64,000 nt of DNA from Duganella sp. Leaf126 (GCF_001423125.1 NZ_LMNW01000001.1:545433-609432); one strand, 5' to 3'. Positions 7,061 through 15,664 are shown, numbered from the stretch's first letter. Notes: generated from the letters alone by a model not told the origin. Made by a program: numbers and translations.

Positions 7061-9841
7061 TTACGCGCGCGCTTCCGCCATTTCCGCCCGCGTCTGCACC
7101 AGGATCTTCTTGATCTCGGGGACGCACGAACCGCAGTTGCCACCGGCCTTCAGGCACGCCGTCACTTGCGCCACCGTTTCCAGGTCCTGGTCGGCGATCG
7201 CTGTGCAGATGGTGTTGCGGCCCACGCCAAAGCACGAGCACACGGTGGGGCCGGTGTCGGCGCCCTTCTCCACCGGCGCGCCGACCAGCAGGCCGACGCG
7301 GTCGATGTCGCTCAACTGGTCCTTGCCGAACAGGCTGGCCAGCCAGGCGCGCGAGGGCATGTCCTGGCGCGGCGAGACGAAGATACACTGGGCGATGCGG
7401 TCGTCCACCACGTGCACGGCGCGGTACACGCCGGCGGTCCTGTCTTCGTATTCGAGCCAGTCGGCATCGGGATCGTCCACGCCCAGCAGCGCGCGGGCCC
7501 AGGGGCCGAAGTCGGCGATCGTGTTGCGGCCGGCCAGCTCGTAGCGGGCAAACGCCTTGCCCTGGATGCGGGTCCAGTGCGCCACGCTGTCGAGGTTCAG
7601 CTCGGTGCGGCTGAGGATGAAGCTGTGCCAGTTGACGCGGAACTGGTCGATGCGCACCGGCGTGTGCTTGAACTCGGGCTCGCCCGAGACCGGATCGACC
7701 ACCGGGTTGACCAGCGCCCCCACCCGCGCGTCCGAGGCGGTCTGGCCGTTCCAGTGGATCGGGATGAACACGCTGCCGCGCGCGATGCCGCCGCCGTGCT
7801 GTACGCGCGCCACCATGGCGCCCCAGGCGGAGCTGATGCGCGCCAGTTCGCCTTCGCGCACGCCGTGCAGCAGCGCGTCCTGCGGGTGGATGTCGACGAA
7901 CGATTCGGCAACATGATCGGCCAGCGTGGGCGCCTTGCCGGTGCGCGTCATCGTGTGCCACTGGTCGCGCACGCGGCCCGTGTTGAGCGTGAGCGGATAA
8001 TCTTCGCAGACCGCATTGGCCGGCGCACGGGGCGCGGTGGCGATGAAGCGCGCCTTGCCGTCGCCGTGGGCGAAGCGGCCGTCGGCAAACAGCCGCGCTG
8101 CGCTGTGCACCACGCCAGCCGCGTCGCGCCGTACCGGCCACTGCACCGGCTCCAGGTGTTCGTAGGCGGTGCGCGACAGGCCGGCCAGCGCCGACATGTC
8201 GAACGCGCGCGGGATGTCAGCGGCATGGTTCCTGAAGCCGCTCAGCCGCGCATGTTCGTCAAACACGGCAGCCGCGTCGGCAAACTCGAAGCCCGCATAC
8301 CCCATGCGCTGCGCGAACCGTGCGATGATCTTCCAGTCGGCCAGCGCTTCGCCCGGCGCCGGCAGAAAGGCGCGCTGGCGCGAGATGCGGCGCTCGGAGT
8401 TGGTCACCGTGCCATCCTTTTCGCCCCAGCCCAGCGCCGGCAGCAGCACGTGGGCACAGGCATTGGTGTCGGTATCGTGCATGATGTCGGACGCCACCAC
8501 CAGTTCGCATTTCGCCAGCGCGCGGCGCACCTGGTCGGCGTCGGGCAGGCTCACCAGCGGATTGGTGGCCATGATCCACACCGCCTTGACCTTGCCGGCC
8601 TCGATGGCCTGGAACAGGTCCACCGCTTTCAGGCCGCCCTTCTCGGCCATGACCGGCGAGTCCCAGAACGTCTGCACCACCTGGCGGTGGTCGGCGCGCT
8701 CGAGGTCCATGTGCGCAGCCAGCATGTTAGCCAGGCCCCCTACTTCGCGCCCGCCCATGGCGTTGGGCTGGCCCGTGATCGAGAACGGTCCCATGCCGGG
8801 CTGGCCGATGCGCCCGCCGATCAGGTGGCAATTGATGATGGCGTTGACCTTGTCGGTGCCGGCGGACGACTGGTTGACGCCCATCGAGTAGGCAGTGATG
8901 GTCCTGGCGGTCGCTGCAAACGCTTCGTAGAATTCGGTCAGCAGCACCGGATCGATGCGGCACACCTTGGCCACGGCCAGCGGATCGGCGCAATCGACGT
9001 CGGCCGCTGCCAGCGCGGCCTCGAAACCGCTGGTATGCTGCGCGATGAAATCGGGCGCTGTGGCGCCGATGCGCGACAGGTAGCTGAGCAGGCCGTTGAA
9101 CAGCCAGACATCGGTGCCGGGCTTGATCGGCAGGTGCAGGTCGGCCAGCTCGCAGGTGGCGGTGCGGCGCGGGTCGATCACCACCAGCTTCATGCCCGGG
9201 CGCGCTTCCCGGGCCTTGACGATGCGCTGGAACAGGATCGGGTGGCACCAGGCCGTGTTGGAGCCGATCAGCACCACCATGTCGGCCAGCTCCAGGTCCT
9301 CGTAGCACAGCGGCACCAGGTCTTCGCCGAACGCGCGCTTGTAGCCGGCCACCGCCGACGACATGCACAGGCGCGAATTGGTATCGATGTTGGCGCTGCC
9401 CACGTAGCCCTTCATCAGCTTGTTGGCGACATAGTAGTCCTCGGTCAGCAGCTGGCCCGAGACGTACAGCGCCACCGCGTCCGGCCCGTGCTGGTCGATC
9501 ACGGCGCGCCACTTGGCCGCCATCTGGTCCAGTGCCTGGTCCCACGACACGCGGCGCAGGCCGTCGGCCGCGCGCACCTGCGGGTACAGCAGGCGGCCCT
9601 CGAGCCCCACCGTTTCGCCGAGGGCGGAACCCTTGACGCACAGGCGGCCCAGGTTGGCGGGATGGAGCGGGTCGCCGGCGATGGCCACCGTGCCATCGGC
9701 CTGCTGCGTGGCGGTCACCCCGCAGCCGACGCCGCAATACGCGCACGTAGTGCGAACGGTGCGGACAGCGCCGGCCGGCGTCGGGCGGATGGCAAGGCGG
9801 TCTTGGGACAGGTTCACGCGGGGCTTCCTCTCTGATTGCAT
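7061..9841 (-). CDS. nasA: assimilatory nitrate reductase, catalytic subunit
   Basis: A 926-residue cytoplasmic molybdopterin oxidoreductase that reduces nitrate to nitrite. An N-terminal [4Fe-4S] site is visible as CAYCGVGC, with the fourth cysteine in RLCVKG. Molybdopterin-binding stretches such as MGVNQSSAGTDKVNAI and GQPNAMGGREVGGLANML follow. The C terminus carries a BFD-type [2Fe-2S] domain: CSCFGVGRN and then GGNCGSCVPEIKKIL. This matches the long NasA type, in which the extra cluster accepts electrons from a flavoprotein. The gene lies seven bases after that flavoprotein and is last in the narK-nirB-nirD-flavoprotein-nasA operon. Confidence 0.95.
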   Translation of the reverse strand: MQSERKPRVNLSQDRLAIRPTPAGAVRTVRTTCAYCGVGCGVTATQQADGTVAIAGDPLHPANLGRLCVKGSALGETVGLEGRLLYPQVRAADGLRRVSWDQALDQMAAKWRAVIDQHGPDAVALYVSGQLLTEDYYVANKLMKGYVGSANIDTNSRLCMSSAVAGYKRAFGEDLVPLCYEDLELADMVVLIGSNTAWCHPILFQRIVKAREARPGMKLVVIDPRRTATCELADLHLPIKPGTDVWLFNGLLSYLSRIGATAPDFIAQHTSGFEAALAAADVDCADPLAVAKVCRIDPVLLTEFYEAFAATARTITAYSMGVNQSSAGTDKVNAIINCHLIGGRIGQPGMGPFSITGQPNAMGGREVGGLANMLAAHMDLERADHRQVVQTFWDSPVMAEKGGLKAVDLFQAIEAGKVKAVWIMATNPLVSLPDADQVRRALAKCELVVASDIMHDTDTNACAHVLLPALGWGEKDGTVTNSERRISRQRAFLPAPGEALADWKIIARFAQRMGYAGFEFADAAAVFDEHARLSGFRNHAADIPRAFDMSALAGLSRTAYEHLEPVQWPVRRDAAGVVHSAARLFADGRFAHGDGKARFIATAPRAPANAVCEDYPLTLNTGRVRDQWHTMTRTGKAPTLADHVAESFVDIHPQDALLHGVREGELARISSAWGAMVARVQHGGGIARGSVFIPIHWNGQTASDARVGALVNPVVDPVSGEPEFKHTPVRIDQFRVNWHSFILSRTELNLDSVAHWTRIQGKAFARYELAGRNTIADFGPWARALLGVDDPDADWLEYEDRTAGVYRAVHVVDDRIAQCIFVSPRQDMPSRAWLASLFGKDQLSDIDRVGLLVGAPVEKGADTGPTVCSCFGVGRNTICTAIADQDLETVAQVTACLKAGGNCGSCVPEIKKILVQTRAEMAEARA

Positions 9842-9848
9842 GGCTGTG

Positions 9849-11099
9849 CTAGGCGGCCCTGGCGCTGAGCGCCTCGCCGAACAGCAGGTTCTGGCGCATG
9901 GCGCTGATGTCGGTGCGGTTCTGGATCAGGCCGAAATACCAGGGACCGTCCTTGACGTCGCCGTACAGCACGGCGCCGGTCACGCGGTTATCGCGCAGCA
10001 CCAGGCGCTTGTACACGCCGCGCCGGGCGTCGCGCAGCACCAGGTCTTCGCTGCCCTCGCCGCCGATGAAGTCGCCCACCGAGTACAGCTCGACCCCGGT
10101 CACTTTCAGCCGCGTGGGCGCGGTTTGCTGGACGTAGCGGCGCACGCCGGCGCCGGCCAGGTGGGCGCCGCACACGCGCGCCTGGTCCCAGATCGGCGCC
10201 ACCAGCCCGAACGTGGCGCTGCGGTGCTGCACGCACTCGCCCACGGCGTAGATGCGCGGATCGTAGGTCTGCAAGGTATCGTCCACCACGATGGCGCGCT
10301 CGCAATGCAGGCCGGCCGCACGCGCGAGGTCGATGTTGGGGCGCACGCCGGCCGTCATCACCACCAGGTCGGCCGGAATCGCGCTGCCATCCGCAAAGCG
10401 CACGCCGGTCACGCGGTCGGTGCCGGTGATTTCCGCAGTGGTGGCATTCATCAGGAAGGTCAGGCCCTTCGCTTCCAGCGCCTTTTGCAGCAGCAGTGCG
10501 GCCGGTTTGTCGAGCTGCTGGTTCATCAGCGCATCGCCCACGTGCACCACGGTCACCGCCATGCCCTGGCGCTGCAGGCCATTGGCCGCCTCCAGGCCCA
10601 GCAGGCCGCCGCCGATCACCACCGCGTGGCGGTGGTGGCGCGCCATGGTCAGCATGGCTTGCACGTCCTGGATGTCGCGAAACGCCAGCACGCCCGGCAG
10701 CTGGTGGCCCGGCACCGGAATGATGAAGGGCCGCGAGCCGGTGGCGATCAGCAGGCGGTCATAGCGCACCTGCAGGCCCGAGCGGGCCCGCACGATGCGC
10801 CGCTTGCGGTCGATGTGTTCGACCGGGTCGCCCGCATGCAGCGTGATGCCGTGCCGGACATACCAGTCGCGCGTGTGGAGCATGATGTCGTCCATGCTTT
10901 TTTCGCCGGCCAGCACCGGCGAGAGCAGGATGCGGTTGTAATTGCCATGCGGCTCGGCGCCGAACACGGTGATGTCATACAGGTCCGGCGCCAGCTGCTG
11001 CAGCTCCTCGACCGTGCGCATGCCGGCCATGCCGTTGCCGATCACGACCAGCGATGGCCGGGCGTCGGGGCCAGCCGCCGTGTTCACAGCGCGACCCAT
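9849..11099 (-). CDS. NAD(P)/FAD-dependent oxidoreductase, probable electron donor to nitrate reductase (NasB-like)
   Basis: A 416-residue flavoprotein of the nitrite-reductase/rubredoxin-reductase fold. The FAD site is LVVIGNGMAGMRTVEEL, the NAD site is VVIGGGLLGLEAANGLQ, and ATGSRPF lies between them. It resembles the N-terminal half of NirB or NasB but ends without the BFD [2Fe-2S] and siroheme domains. Its place between nirD and nasA suggests it passes NAD(P)H electrons to NasA. Two starts fit: ATG at 11099 (overlapping nirD) or GTG at 11087, which makes a four-base GTGA overlap with the nirD stop; neither has a strong ribosome site. Confidence 0.85.
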   Translation of the reverse strand: MGRAVNTAAGPDARPSLVVIGNGMAGMRTVEELQQLAPDLYDITVFGAEPHGNYNRILLSPVLAGEKSMDDIMLHTRDWYVRHGITLHAGDPVEHIDRKRRIVRARSGLQVRYDRLLIATGSRPFIIPVPGHQLPGVLAFRDIQDVQAMLTMARHHRHAVVIGGGLLGLEAANGLQRQGMAVTVVHVGDALMNQQLDKPAALLLQKALEAKGLTFLMNATTAEITGTDRVTGVRFADGSAIPADLVVMTAGVRPNIDLARAAGLHCERAIVVDDTLQTYDPRIYAVGECVQHRSATFGLVAPIWDQARVCGAHLAGAGVRRYVQQTAPTRLKVTGVELYSVGDFIGGEGSEDLVLRDARRGVYKRLVLRDNRVTGAVLYGDVKDGPWYFGLIQNRTDISAMRQNLLFGEALSARAA

Positions 11100-11431
11100 A
11101 CCTTGCCGTCGGCAACGCGCGCCGGATAGGTGCCCACCGAGTGCGCCGCCGATTCCAGGCACTCGCCGGTCTGCAGATCGAAATGCTGCTTGTAGATCGG
11201 CGAGGCCACCACGATGCGTTCGCCAAGGCTGCCCACCAGGCCGCGCGACAGCACCGACGCTTGCGAATGGGGATCGTAATTATCGATGGCGAACACGCGC
11301 GGGCCGCTATCGTCGACGTGGAACACGGCCACCTGGGCGCCGTTGAGCAAGGCGCACACGCCGGTGTTGGGGACGATGTCGTCGAGCTGGCAGACGGCGG
11401 TCCAGCGGTCGGTGTGGATATCGCGGTGCAT
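11084..11431 (-). CDS. nirD: nitrite reductase [NAD(P)H] small subunit
   Basis: A 115-residue Rieske-fold protein that accompanies NirB in reducing nitrite to ammonium in the cytoplasm. It starts MHRDIHTDRWTAVCQLDDI and contains VFAIDNYDPHSQASVLSRG and PIYKQHFDLQTGECLE. As usual for NirD it lacks the cysteine-histidine pairs of true Rieske proteins. The ATG at 11431 has GAGGAG seven bases upstream, better than the in-frame ATG at 11458. It follows nirB by ten bases. Confidence 0.93.
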   Translation of the reverse strand: MHRDIHTDRWTAVCQLDDIVPNTGVCALLNGAQVAVFHVDDSGPRVFAIDNYDPHSQASVLSRGLVGSLGERIVVASPIYKQHFDLQTGECLESAAHSVGTYPARVADGKVWVAL

Positions 11432-11441
11432 GGTCTTCTCC

Positions 11442-13991
11442 TCAGGCGGAAACGGCAATCGGAATCACGCGCTGGCGCTCTTCCACGGTGGCTGGACGGA
11501 TCTGGCCGCGCTCTTCCATGAACAGCACGTTGGCGTCGCCCTGGTCGCTGTTGACGAAATGACGGAAGCGCTTGCGCGTTGCTGGATTTTCCACCGCAGC
11601 CTTCCACTCGCACGCGTAGGTATCGACCACGTGCTGCATGTCCGCTTCCAGCTCGGCGGCGATGCCGAGCTTGTCGTGCACGACCACCTGCTTCAGGTAC
11701 TCGAGTCCACCCTCGAGGTTTTCGCGCCAGGTGCTGGTGCGCTGCAGGCGGTCGCCGGTGCGGGTGTAGAACATCAGGAAGCGGTCGATGTAGCGCACCA
11801 GCGTGGCCTTATCGAGGTCGGTAGCCAGCAGCTCCGCATGGCGCGGCTTCATGCCGCCATTGCCGGCCACGTACAGGTTCCAGCCTTTTTCGGTGGCGAT
11901 GATGCCGACGTCCTTGCCCTGCGCTTCCGCGCATTCGCGGGTGCAGCCGGAGACGCCGAACTTGATCTTGTGCGGCGTGCGCAAGCCCTTGTAGCGGTTT
12001 TCCAGCGCGATGGCCAGGCCGATCGAATCGTCGACGCCGTAGCGGCACCAGGTCGAGCCCACGCACGATTTGACCGTGCGCAGCGACTTGCCGTAAGCGT
12101 GGCCCGATTCGAAACCGGCCGCGATCAGCTCTTCCCAGATCAGCGGCAACTGGTCCACGCGGGCGCCGAACAGGTCGACGCGGGCGCCGCCCGTGATCTT
12201 GGTGTACAGGCCGTACTTCTTGGCGACCATGCCGACCGCGATCAGGCCATCGGCCGTCACCTCGCCGCCCGGCATGCGCGGCACCACCGAATAGGTGCCG
12301 TCCTTCTGGATATTGCCGAGGAAGTAGTCGTTGGTGTCCTGCAGGCTGGCGTGTTCCTGTTTCAGCACGAAGTCGTTCCAGACCGACGCCAGGATGCTGG
12401 CCGCCAGCGGCTTGCAGACGTCGCAGCCCAGGCCCTTGCCGTGCCTGGCCAGCAGCGCGCCGAAGGTCTTGATCTGGCCGACCTTGATCAGGTGGAACAG
12501 CTCCTGGCGCGAGTAGGCAAAGTGTTCGCACACGTGGTTGTTGACGGCCATGCCGAGCTTTTTCATCTCGGCCTTCATCACCTGGGTCACCAGCGGCACG
12601 CAGCCGCCGCACGAGGTGCCGGCGTTGGTGCAGCCCTTGACCTCGCCGATGGTCGTGGCGCCGCCGGCCACCGCGGCGCAGATCGCGCCTTTCGAGACAT
12701 CGTTGCACGAGCAGATCTGCGCGCCGTCGGGCAGCGCATCGACGCCCAGTGCCGGCTTGGCCGCGCCGTCCGACTGCGGCAGGATCAGGAACTCGGGCGA
12801 CTCGGGCAGCTCGATCCGGTTGAGCATCATCTGCAGCAGCGTGCCGTATTCGGCCGCGTCGCCCACCATCACGCCGCCGAGCAGGTATTTGCCGCAGTCG
12901 GAGACGACGATCTTCTTGTAGATCTGCTTGCGCTCGTCGGTGAACTGGTACGAGCGGCTGCCGGCCACGGCGCCGTGCGGGTCGCCGATGCTGGCCACGT
13001 CCACGCCCATCAGTTTCAGTTTGGTGCTCATGTCGGCGCCGGCAAATTCCGCCGCTTCGCCCAGCAGGTGCCTGGCCGCCACGCGCGCCATCTCGTACCC
13101 GGGCGCCACCAGGCCGAAAATCAGGCCGCCCCACAGCGCGCACTCGCCGATCGCATACACGTCCGGATCGGACGTGACGCAGTGGTTGTCGATCTCGATG
13201 CCGCCGCGCGGACCCACGGTCAGGCCGCACTCGCGCGCCAGCATGTCGCGCGGACGGATCCCGGCCGAGAACACGATCATGTCGGCATCGAGGTGGCCGC
13301 CGTCGGCGAACGTCATCCGGTGCGTGCCCTCGACGCCATCGACGATCGCGGTCGTGTTCTTGCCGGTATGGACGGTCACGCCCAGGTCCTCGATTTTCCG
13401 GCGCAGCACGCGCGCGCCGCCTTCATCGACCTGCACCGCCATCAGGCGGGGCGAAAACTCCACCACGTGGGTGTCGAGTTTCAGGTCGCGCAGCGCCTTG
13501 GCGCATTCGAGGCCGAGCAGGCCGCCGCCGATCACCACGCCGGTTTTCGAACGGGCGCCGCATTCGAGCATCGCTTCCAGGTCTTCGATGGTGCGGTAGA
13601 CGAAGCAGTCCTTGCGGTCCTTGCCCGGCAGCGGCGGCACGAACGGGTAGGAGCCGGTGGCGATCACCAGCTTGTCGTACGGGAGCACGCTGCCGTCGCC
13701 GGTGGTGACGGTCTTGGCGGCGCGGTCGATGGCGGTGGCGCGGGTGTTCAGGCGCAGCACCATGGCCGGCTTGTCGGCGCTGTGGTCAAAGAAGCCGGCT
13801 TTTACCAGCGACAGGTCGTCTGCGGTTTTACCGGAAAAGAACTCGGACAGGTGCACGCGGTCGTAGGCGGGACGCACTTCTTCGCACAGCACGGTCACCT
13901 GCAGGTCGGCGCTGTTGACGGCGCCGCCGGCCGCGAGCGACTCGAGGAATTTGTGGCCGACCATGCCGTGGCCAATGACGATGATGTTCAT
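11442..13991 (-). CDS. nirB: nitrite reductase [NAD(P)H] large subunit
   Basis: An 849-residue siroheme enzyme converting nitrite to ammonium with NAD(P)H. In order it has FAD binding (IVIGHGMVGHKFLESL, residues 3-18), NAD binding (VVIGGGLLGLECAKAL), a BFD [2Fe-2S] domain (CSCNDVSKGAIC and TSCGGCVPLV), and the siroheme/[4Fe-4S] ligands CVGSTWC and GCTRECAEAQG. The length is usual for the family. The ATG at 13991 has AAGGA eight bases upstream, and narK ends 17 bases before it. Siroheme supply is covered by cobA upstream. Confidence 0.96.
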   Translation of the reverse strand: MNIIVIGHGMVGHKFLESLAAGGAVNSADLQVTVLCEEVRPAYDRVHLSEFFSGKTADDLSLVKAGFFDHSADKPAMVLRLNTRATAIDRAAKTVTTGDGSVLPYDKLVIATGSYPFVPPLPGKDRKDCFVYRTIEDLEAMLECGARSKTGVVIGGGLLGLECAKALRDLKLDTHVVEFSPRLMAVQVDEGGARVLRRKIEDLGVTVHTGKNTTAIVDGVEGTHRMTFADGGHLDADMIVFSAGIRPRDMLARECGLTVGPRGGIEIDNHCVTSDPDVYAIGECALWGGLIFGLVAPGYEMARVAARHLLGEAAEFAGADMSTKLKLMGVDVASIGDPHGAVAGSRSYQFTDERKQIYKKIVVSDCGKYLLGGVMVGDAAEYGTLLQMMLNRIELPESPEFLILPQSDGAAKPALGVDALPDGAQICSCNDVSKGAICAAVAGGATTIGEVKGCTNAGTSCGGCVPLVTQVMKAEMKKLGMAVNNHVCEHFAYSRQELFHLIKVGQIKTFGALLARHGKGLGCDVCKPLAASILASVWNDFVLKQEHASLQDTNDYFLGNIQKDGTYSVVPRMPGGEVTADGLIAVGMVAKKYGLYTKITGGARVDLFGARVDQLPLIWEELIAAGFESGHAYGKSLRTVKSCVGSTWCRYGVDDSIGLAIALENRYKGLRTPHKIKFGVSGCTRECAEAQGKDVGIIATEKGWNLYVAGNGGMKPRHAELLATDLDKATLVRYIDRFLMFYTRTGDRLQRTSTWRENLEGGLEYLKQVVVHDKLGIAAELEADMQHVVDTYACEWKAAVENPATRKRFRHFVNSDQGDANVLFMEERGQIRPATVEERQRVIPIAVSA

Positions 13992-14008
13992 GATGGGATC
14001 CTTGTCGA

Positions 14009-15313
14009 CTACGCAGCCAGCTTGCTGGCCATGGCGGATTCTTCGCTGGCGGCGCTGGAGAAGCGCGCCGCCAGCGCACACAGGGCGGTGGCGGCGACCA
14101 CCATGCCGAGGATGGACAGCGTCTGCTGGACGTCGCCCATGCCCTTCATCAGAAAGCCTGCAGCCACTGCGCCGGCATTGCCGCCGGCGCCAATGATGCC
14201 GGCCACGCCGCCCAGGGCGCGCTTGTCCACGAACGGCACCACGGCGTAGGTGGCGCCGCACGCCATGTGGGTGAACAGGCCGAAGATCAGCATGGCGCCG
14301 ATGGCCAGTGCCGCCGTGCCGGCGTGGGCGAACATCAGCAGGCCGGCGCCCTCGCCCAGCATCAGCACGAACAGCAGCGTGACGCGGTGATTGAGGTTGC
14401 CGCGGGCCGCAAACTTGTCCGACGCCCAGCCGCCGAGGGCGCGGGCGAACAGCGCCAGCAGGCCGAAGCTGCCTGCCGCCATGCCGGCCTGGCCCAGCGT
14501 CAGCTTGAAGTGATCGACATAATAGATGGCAGCGATGTTGTGGATGAAGATCTCGATACCGAAGCAGGCGCCGTAGGTGACGAACAGCAGCCAGACGCGA
14601 TAGTTGGCGGCGGCCAGCTTGAAGCTCTCCCAGCCGCCCTTCTTGCCGCCCTCGAACGCCACGCCGGCGGCGCGCAGTTCGCTGTAATTACCTTGCGGGC
14701 AGTCCTGCGTGTAGCGGTAGTAGACGAAGGCCATGACGATCATCAGCACGCCCGGCACGATCAGCGCGGCGCGCCAGCCCAGCGTCTCGGACACGCCCAG
14801 CATCACCATCGCCGTCATCAGGAGCGGCATCACCGCTTGCGCCACGCCGCCACCCGCATTGCCCCAGCCGGCAGCAGCGGCGTTGGCGGTTCCGACCACC
14901 TTGGGACCGAACATGACGGACGTGTGGTACTGGGTGATGACGAAGCTGGCGCCGGCAGCACCGATGCCGAGGCGGAAGAACAGGAAGCTTTCGTAGCTCT
15001 GGGCAAAAGCCACGCCGATCACGGGGATGGAACCGAGCAGCAGCAGGCCGGTGTAGGTCTTGCGCGGACCGAAGTGGTCGCACAGCGGGCCGACGATCAG
15101 CCGCACCAGGATGGTGATGGCGACGGCAGCGATATTGATGTTGGCGATCTGCGCGCCGGAGAGGTGAAATTCCCCCTTGATGACCGGCATCAGCGGTGCG
15201 CAGGCGAACCAGGCGAAGAAGCAGACGAAGAACGCCATCCAGGTCAGGTGGAACGCCCGCATCTGCGGCGTCGAGAGCGAGAGAAGCTTGATGCTGTGAG
15301 CTTTGCTGGTCAT
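14009..15313 (-). CDS. narK: nitrate/nitrite MFS transporter, NarK type
   Basis: A 434-residue inner-membrane protein with about twelve membrane segments, importing nitrate for assimilation. Family marks are FACAPLMPVIKGEFHLS early, RLIVGPLCDHFGPRKTY (the MFS loop), and the nitrate-signature region GNAGGGVAQAVMPLL, with a second such region GAGGNAGAVAAGFLMKG near the end. The ATG at 15313 begins MTSKAHSIKLLSLS; a longer reading frame upstream runs through the leader and is not coding. It is first in the nir-nas operon, and its leader carries a sigma-54 promoter, ANTAR hairpins and a terminator. Confidence 0.95.
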   Translation of the reverse strand: MTSKAHSIKLLSLSTPQMRAFHLTWMAFFVCFFAWFACAPLMPVIKGEFHLSGAQIANINIAAVAITILVRLIVGPLCDHFGPRKTYTGLLLLGSIPVIGVAFAQSYESFLFFRLGIGAAGASFVITQYHTSVMFGPKVVGTANAAAAGWGNAGGGVAQAVMPLLMTAMVMLGVSETLGWRAALIVPGVLMIVMAFVYYRYTQDCPQGNYSELRAAGVAFEGGKKGGWESFKLAAANYRVWLLFVTYGACFGIEIFIHNIAAIYYVDHFKLTLGQAGMAAGSFGLLALFARALGGWASDKFAARGNLNHRVTLLFVLMLGEGAGLLMFAHAGTAALAIGAMLIFGLFTHMACGATYAVVPFVDKRALGGVAGIIGAGGNAGAVAAGFLMKGMGDVQQTLSILGMVVAATALCALAARFSSAASEESAMASKLAA

Positions 15314-15335
15314 GGTTTTATCCCGTTCAGAAAAC

Positions 15336-15384
15336 AAAAAAGCGCCCGCGCAACCGGGCCAGGAAGACCGGGTTGGGCGGACGC
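15336..15384 (-). terminator. leader terminator of the narK operon (antitermination target)
   Basis: The RNA arm GCGTCCGC (15384 to 15377) pairs with GCGGGCGC (15349 to 15342) with one G-U pair. An inner CAACC/GGTTG stem adds to it, and six U residues follow at once. It lies before the narK start codon, so it would stop transcription unless prevented. Its 5' arm is shared with the third hexaloop hairpin, which makes the two folds mutually exclusive. Confidence 0.85.
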
Positions 15385-15454
15385 CGTTGTCCTGCCGGTC
15401 CGTCGTTGGACCGGCCTTGTATTCATGTGCTGCGCGGAGATCGCCGTTGACCTC
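15379..15454 (-). promoter_or_regulatory. ANTAR (NasT) antitermination leader of narK, three hexaloop hairpins
   Basis: Three consecutive RNA hairpins have six-base loops with A at position 1 and G at position 4, the ANTAR-target rule. They are GAGGTC/GATCTC with loop AACGGC (15437-15454), GCCGGTCC/GGACCGGC with loop AACGAC (15394-15415), and GGAC/GTCC with loop AACGGC (15379-15392). The last two are one base apart and would be the core pair. The third shares six bases with the terminator 5' arm, so NasT binding should favour read-through. The fold was found by eye. Confidence 0.85.
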
Positions 15455-15468
15455 TTGCGCTGAGCTGT

Positions 15469-15484
15469 TGCAAGAGGCGTGCCA
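15469..15484 (-). promoter_or_regulatory. sigma-54 promoter of the narK-nirBD-nasA operon
   Basis: The minus strand reads TGGCAC, five bases, then TTGCA, an exact match to the -24/-12 consensus. The predicted transcription start is about 15458, just before the first hexaloop hairpin. It ties the operon to RpoN and nitrogen limitation. Confidence 0.85.
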
Positions 15485-15533
15485 GACAGGATGGGATGGG
15501 ACGACAGAGGGAGCCCCTACTGCGGCGCGTGCC

Positions 15534-15566
15534 GTGCACCGCCGCTGGTGCAAGCTGGCGGTGCAC
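15534..15566. promoter_or_regulatory. NtrC-like enhancer sites upstream of the narK promoter
   Basis: A ten-base inverted repeat GTGCACCGCC/GGCGGTGCAC encloses TGCACC and GGTGCA half-sites. It lies about 77-108 bases before the predicted start, where NtrC dimers normally bind. One candidate pair has an 18-base rather than 17-base span, so the exact register is uncertain. Confidence 0.5.
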
Positions 15567-15620
15567 GGCGCACGTTTCGGGTGCATGGCAGGGTCGGGGG
15601 GAGTGCGGGTTCGGTGCGCA

Positions 15621-15664
15621 GTTGCTGCGTGGTTGCTGCGTGGTTGCTGCGTGGTTGCTGCGTG
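15621..15664. repeat. four exact tandem copies of an 11-bp unit
   Basis: GTTGCTGCGTG occurs four times head to tail, and GTTGC of a fifth copy follows. It lies between the cobA stop and the narK enhancer region. The rest of the 400-base gap 15314-15712 holds the narK control elements described separately; I see no gene in it. Confidence 0.9.

Noticed and set aside
6992-9835. A 947-codon open frame on the plus strand
   Set aside because: It is the antisense shadow of nasA. Its predicted protein is rich in His, Arg, Gly and Ala with no domain, and nasA has full motifs.
14009-15586. A longer NarK starting at 15586
   Set aside because: The extra part would run through the leader hairpins and terminator and has no NarK similarity. 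The ATG at 15313 fits the family.
15621-15664. A CRISPR-like array
   Set aside because: The 11-base units are directly adjacent with no spacers and no cas genes nearby.
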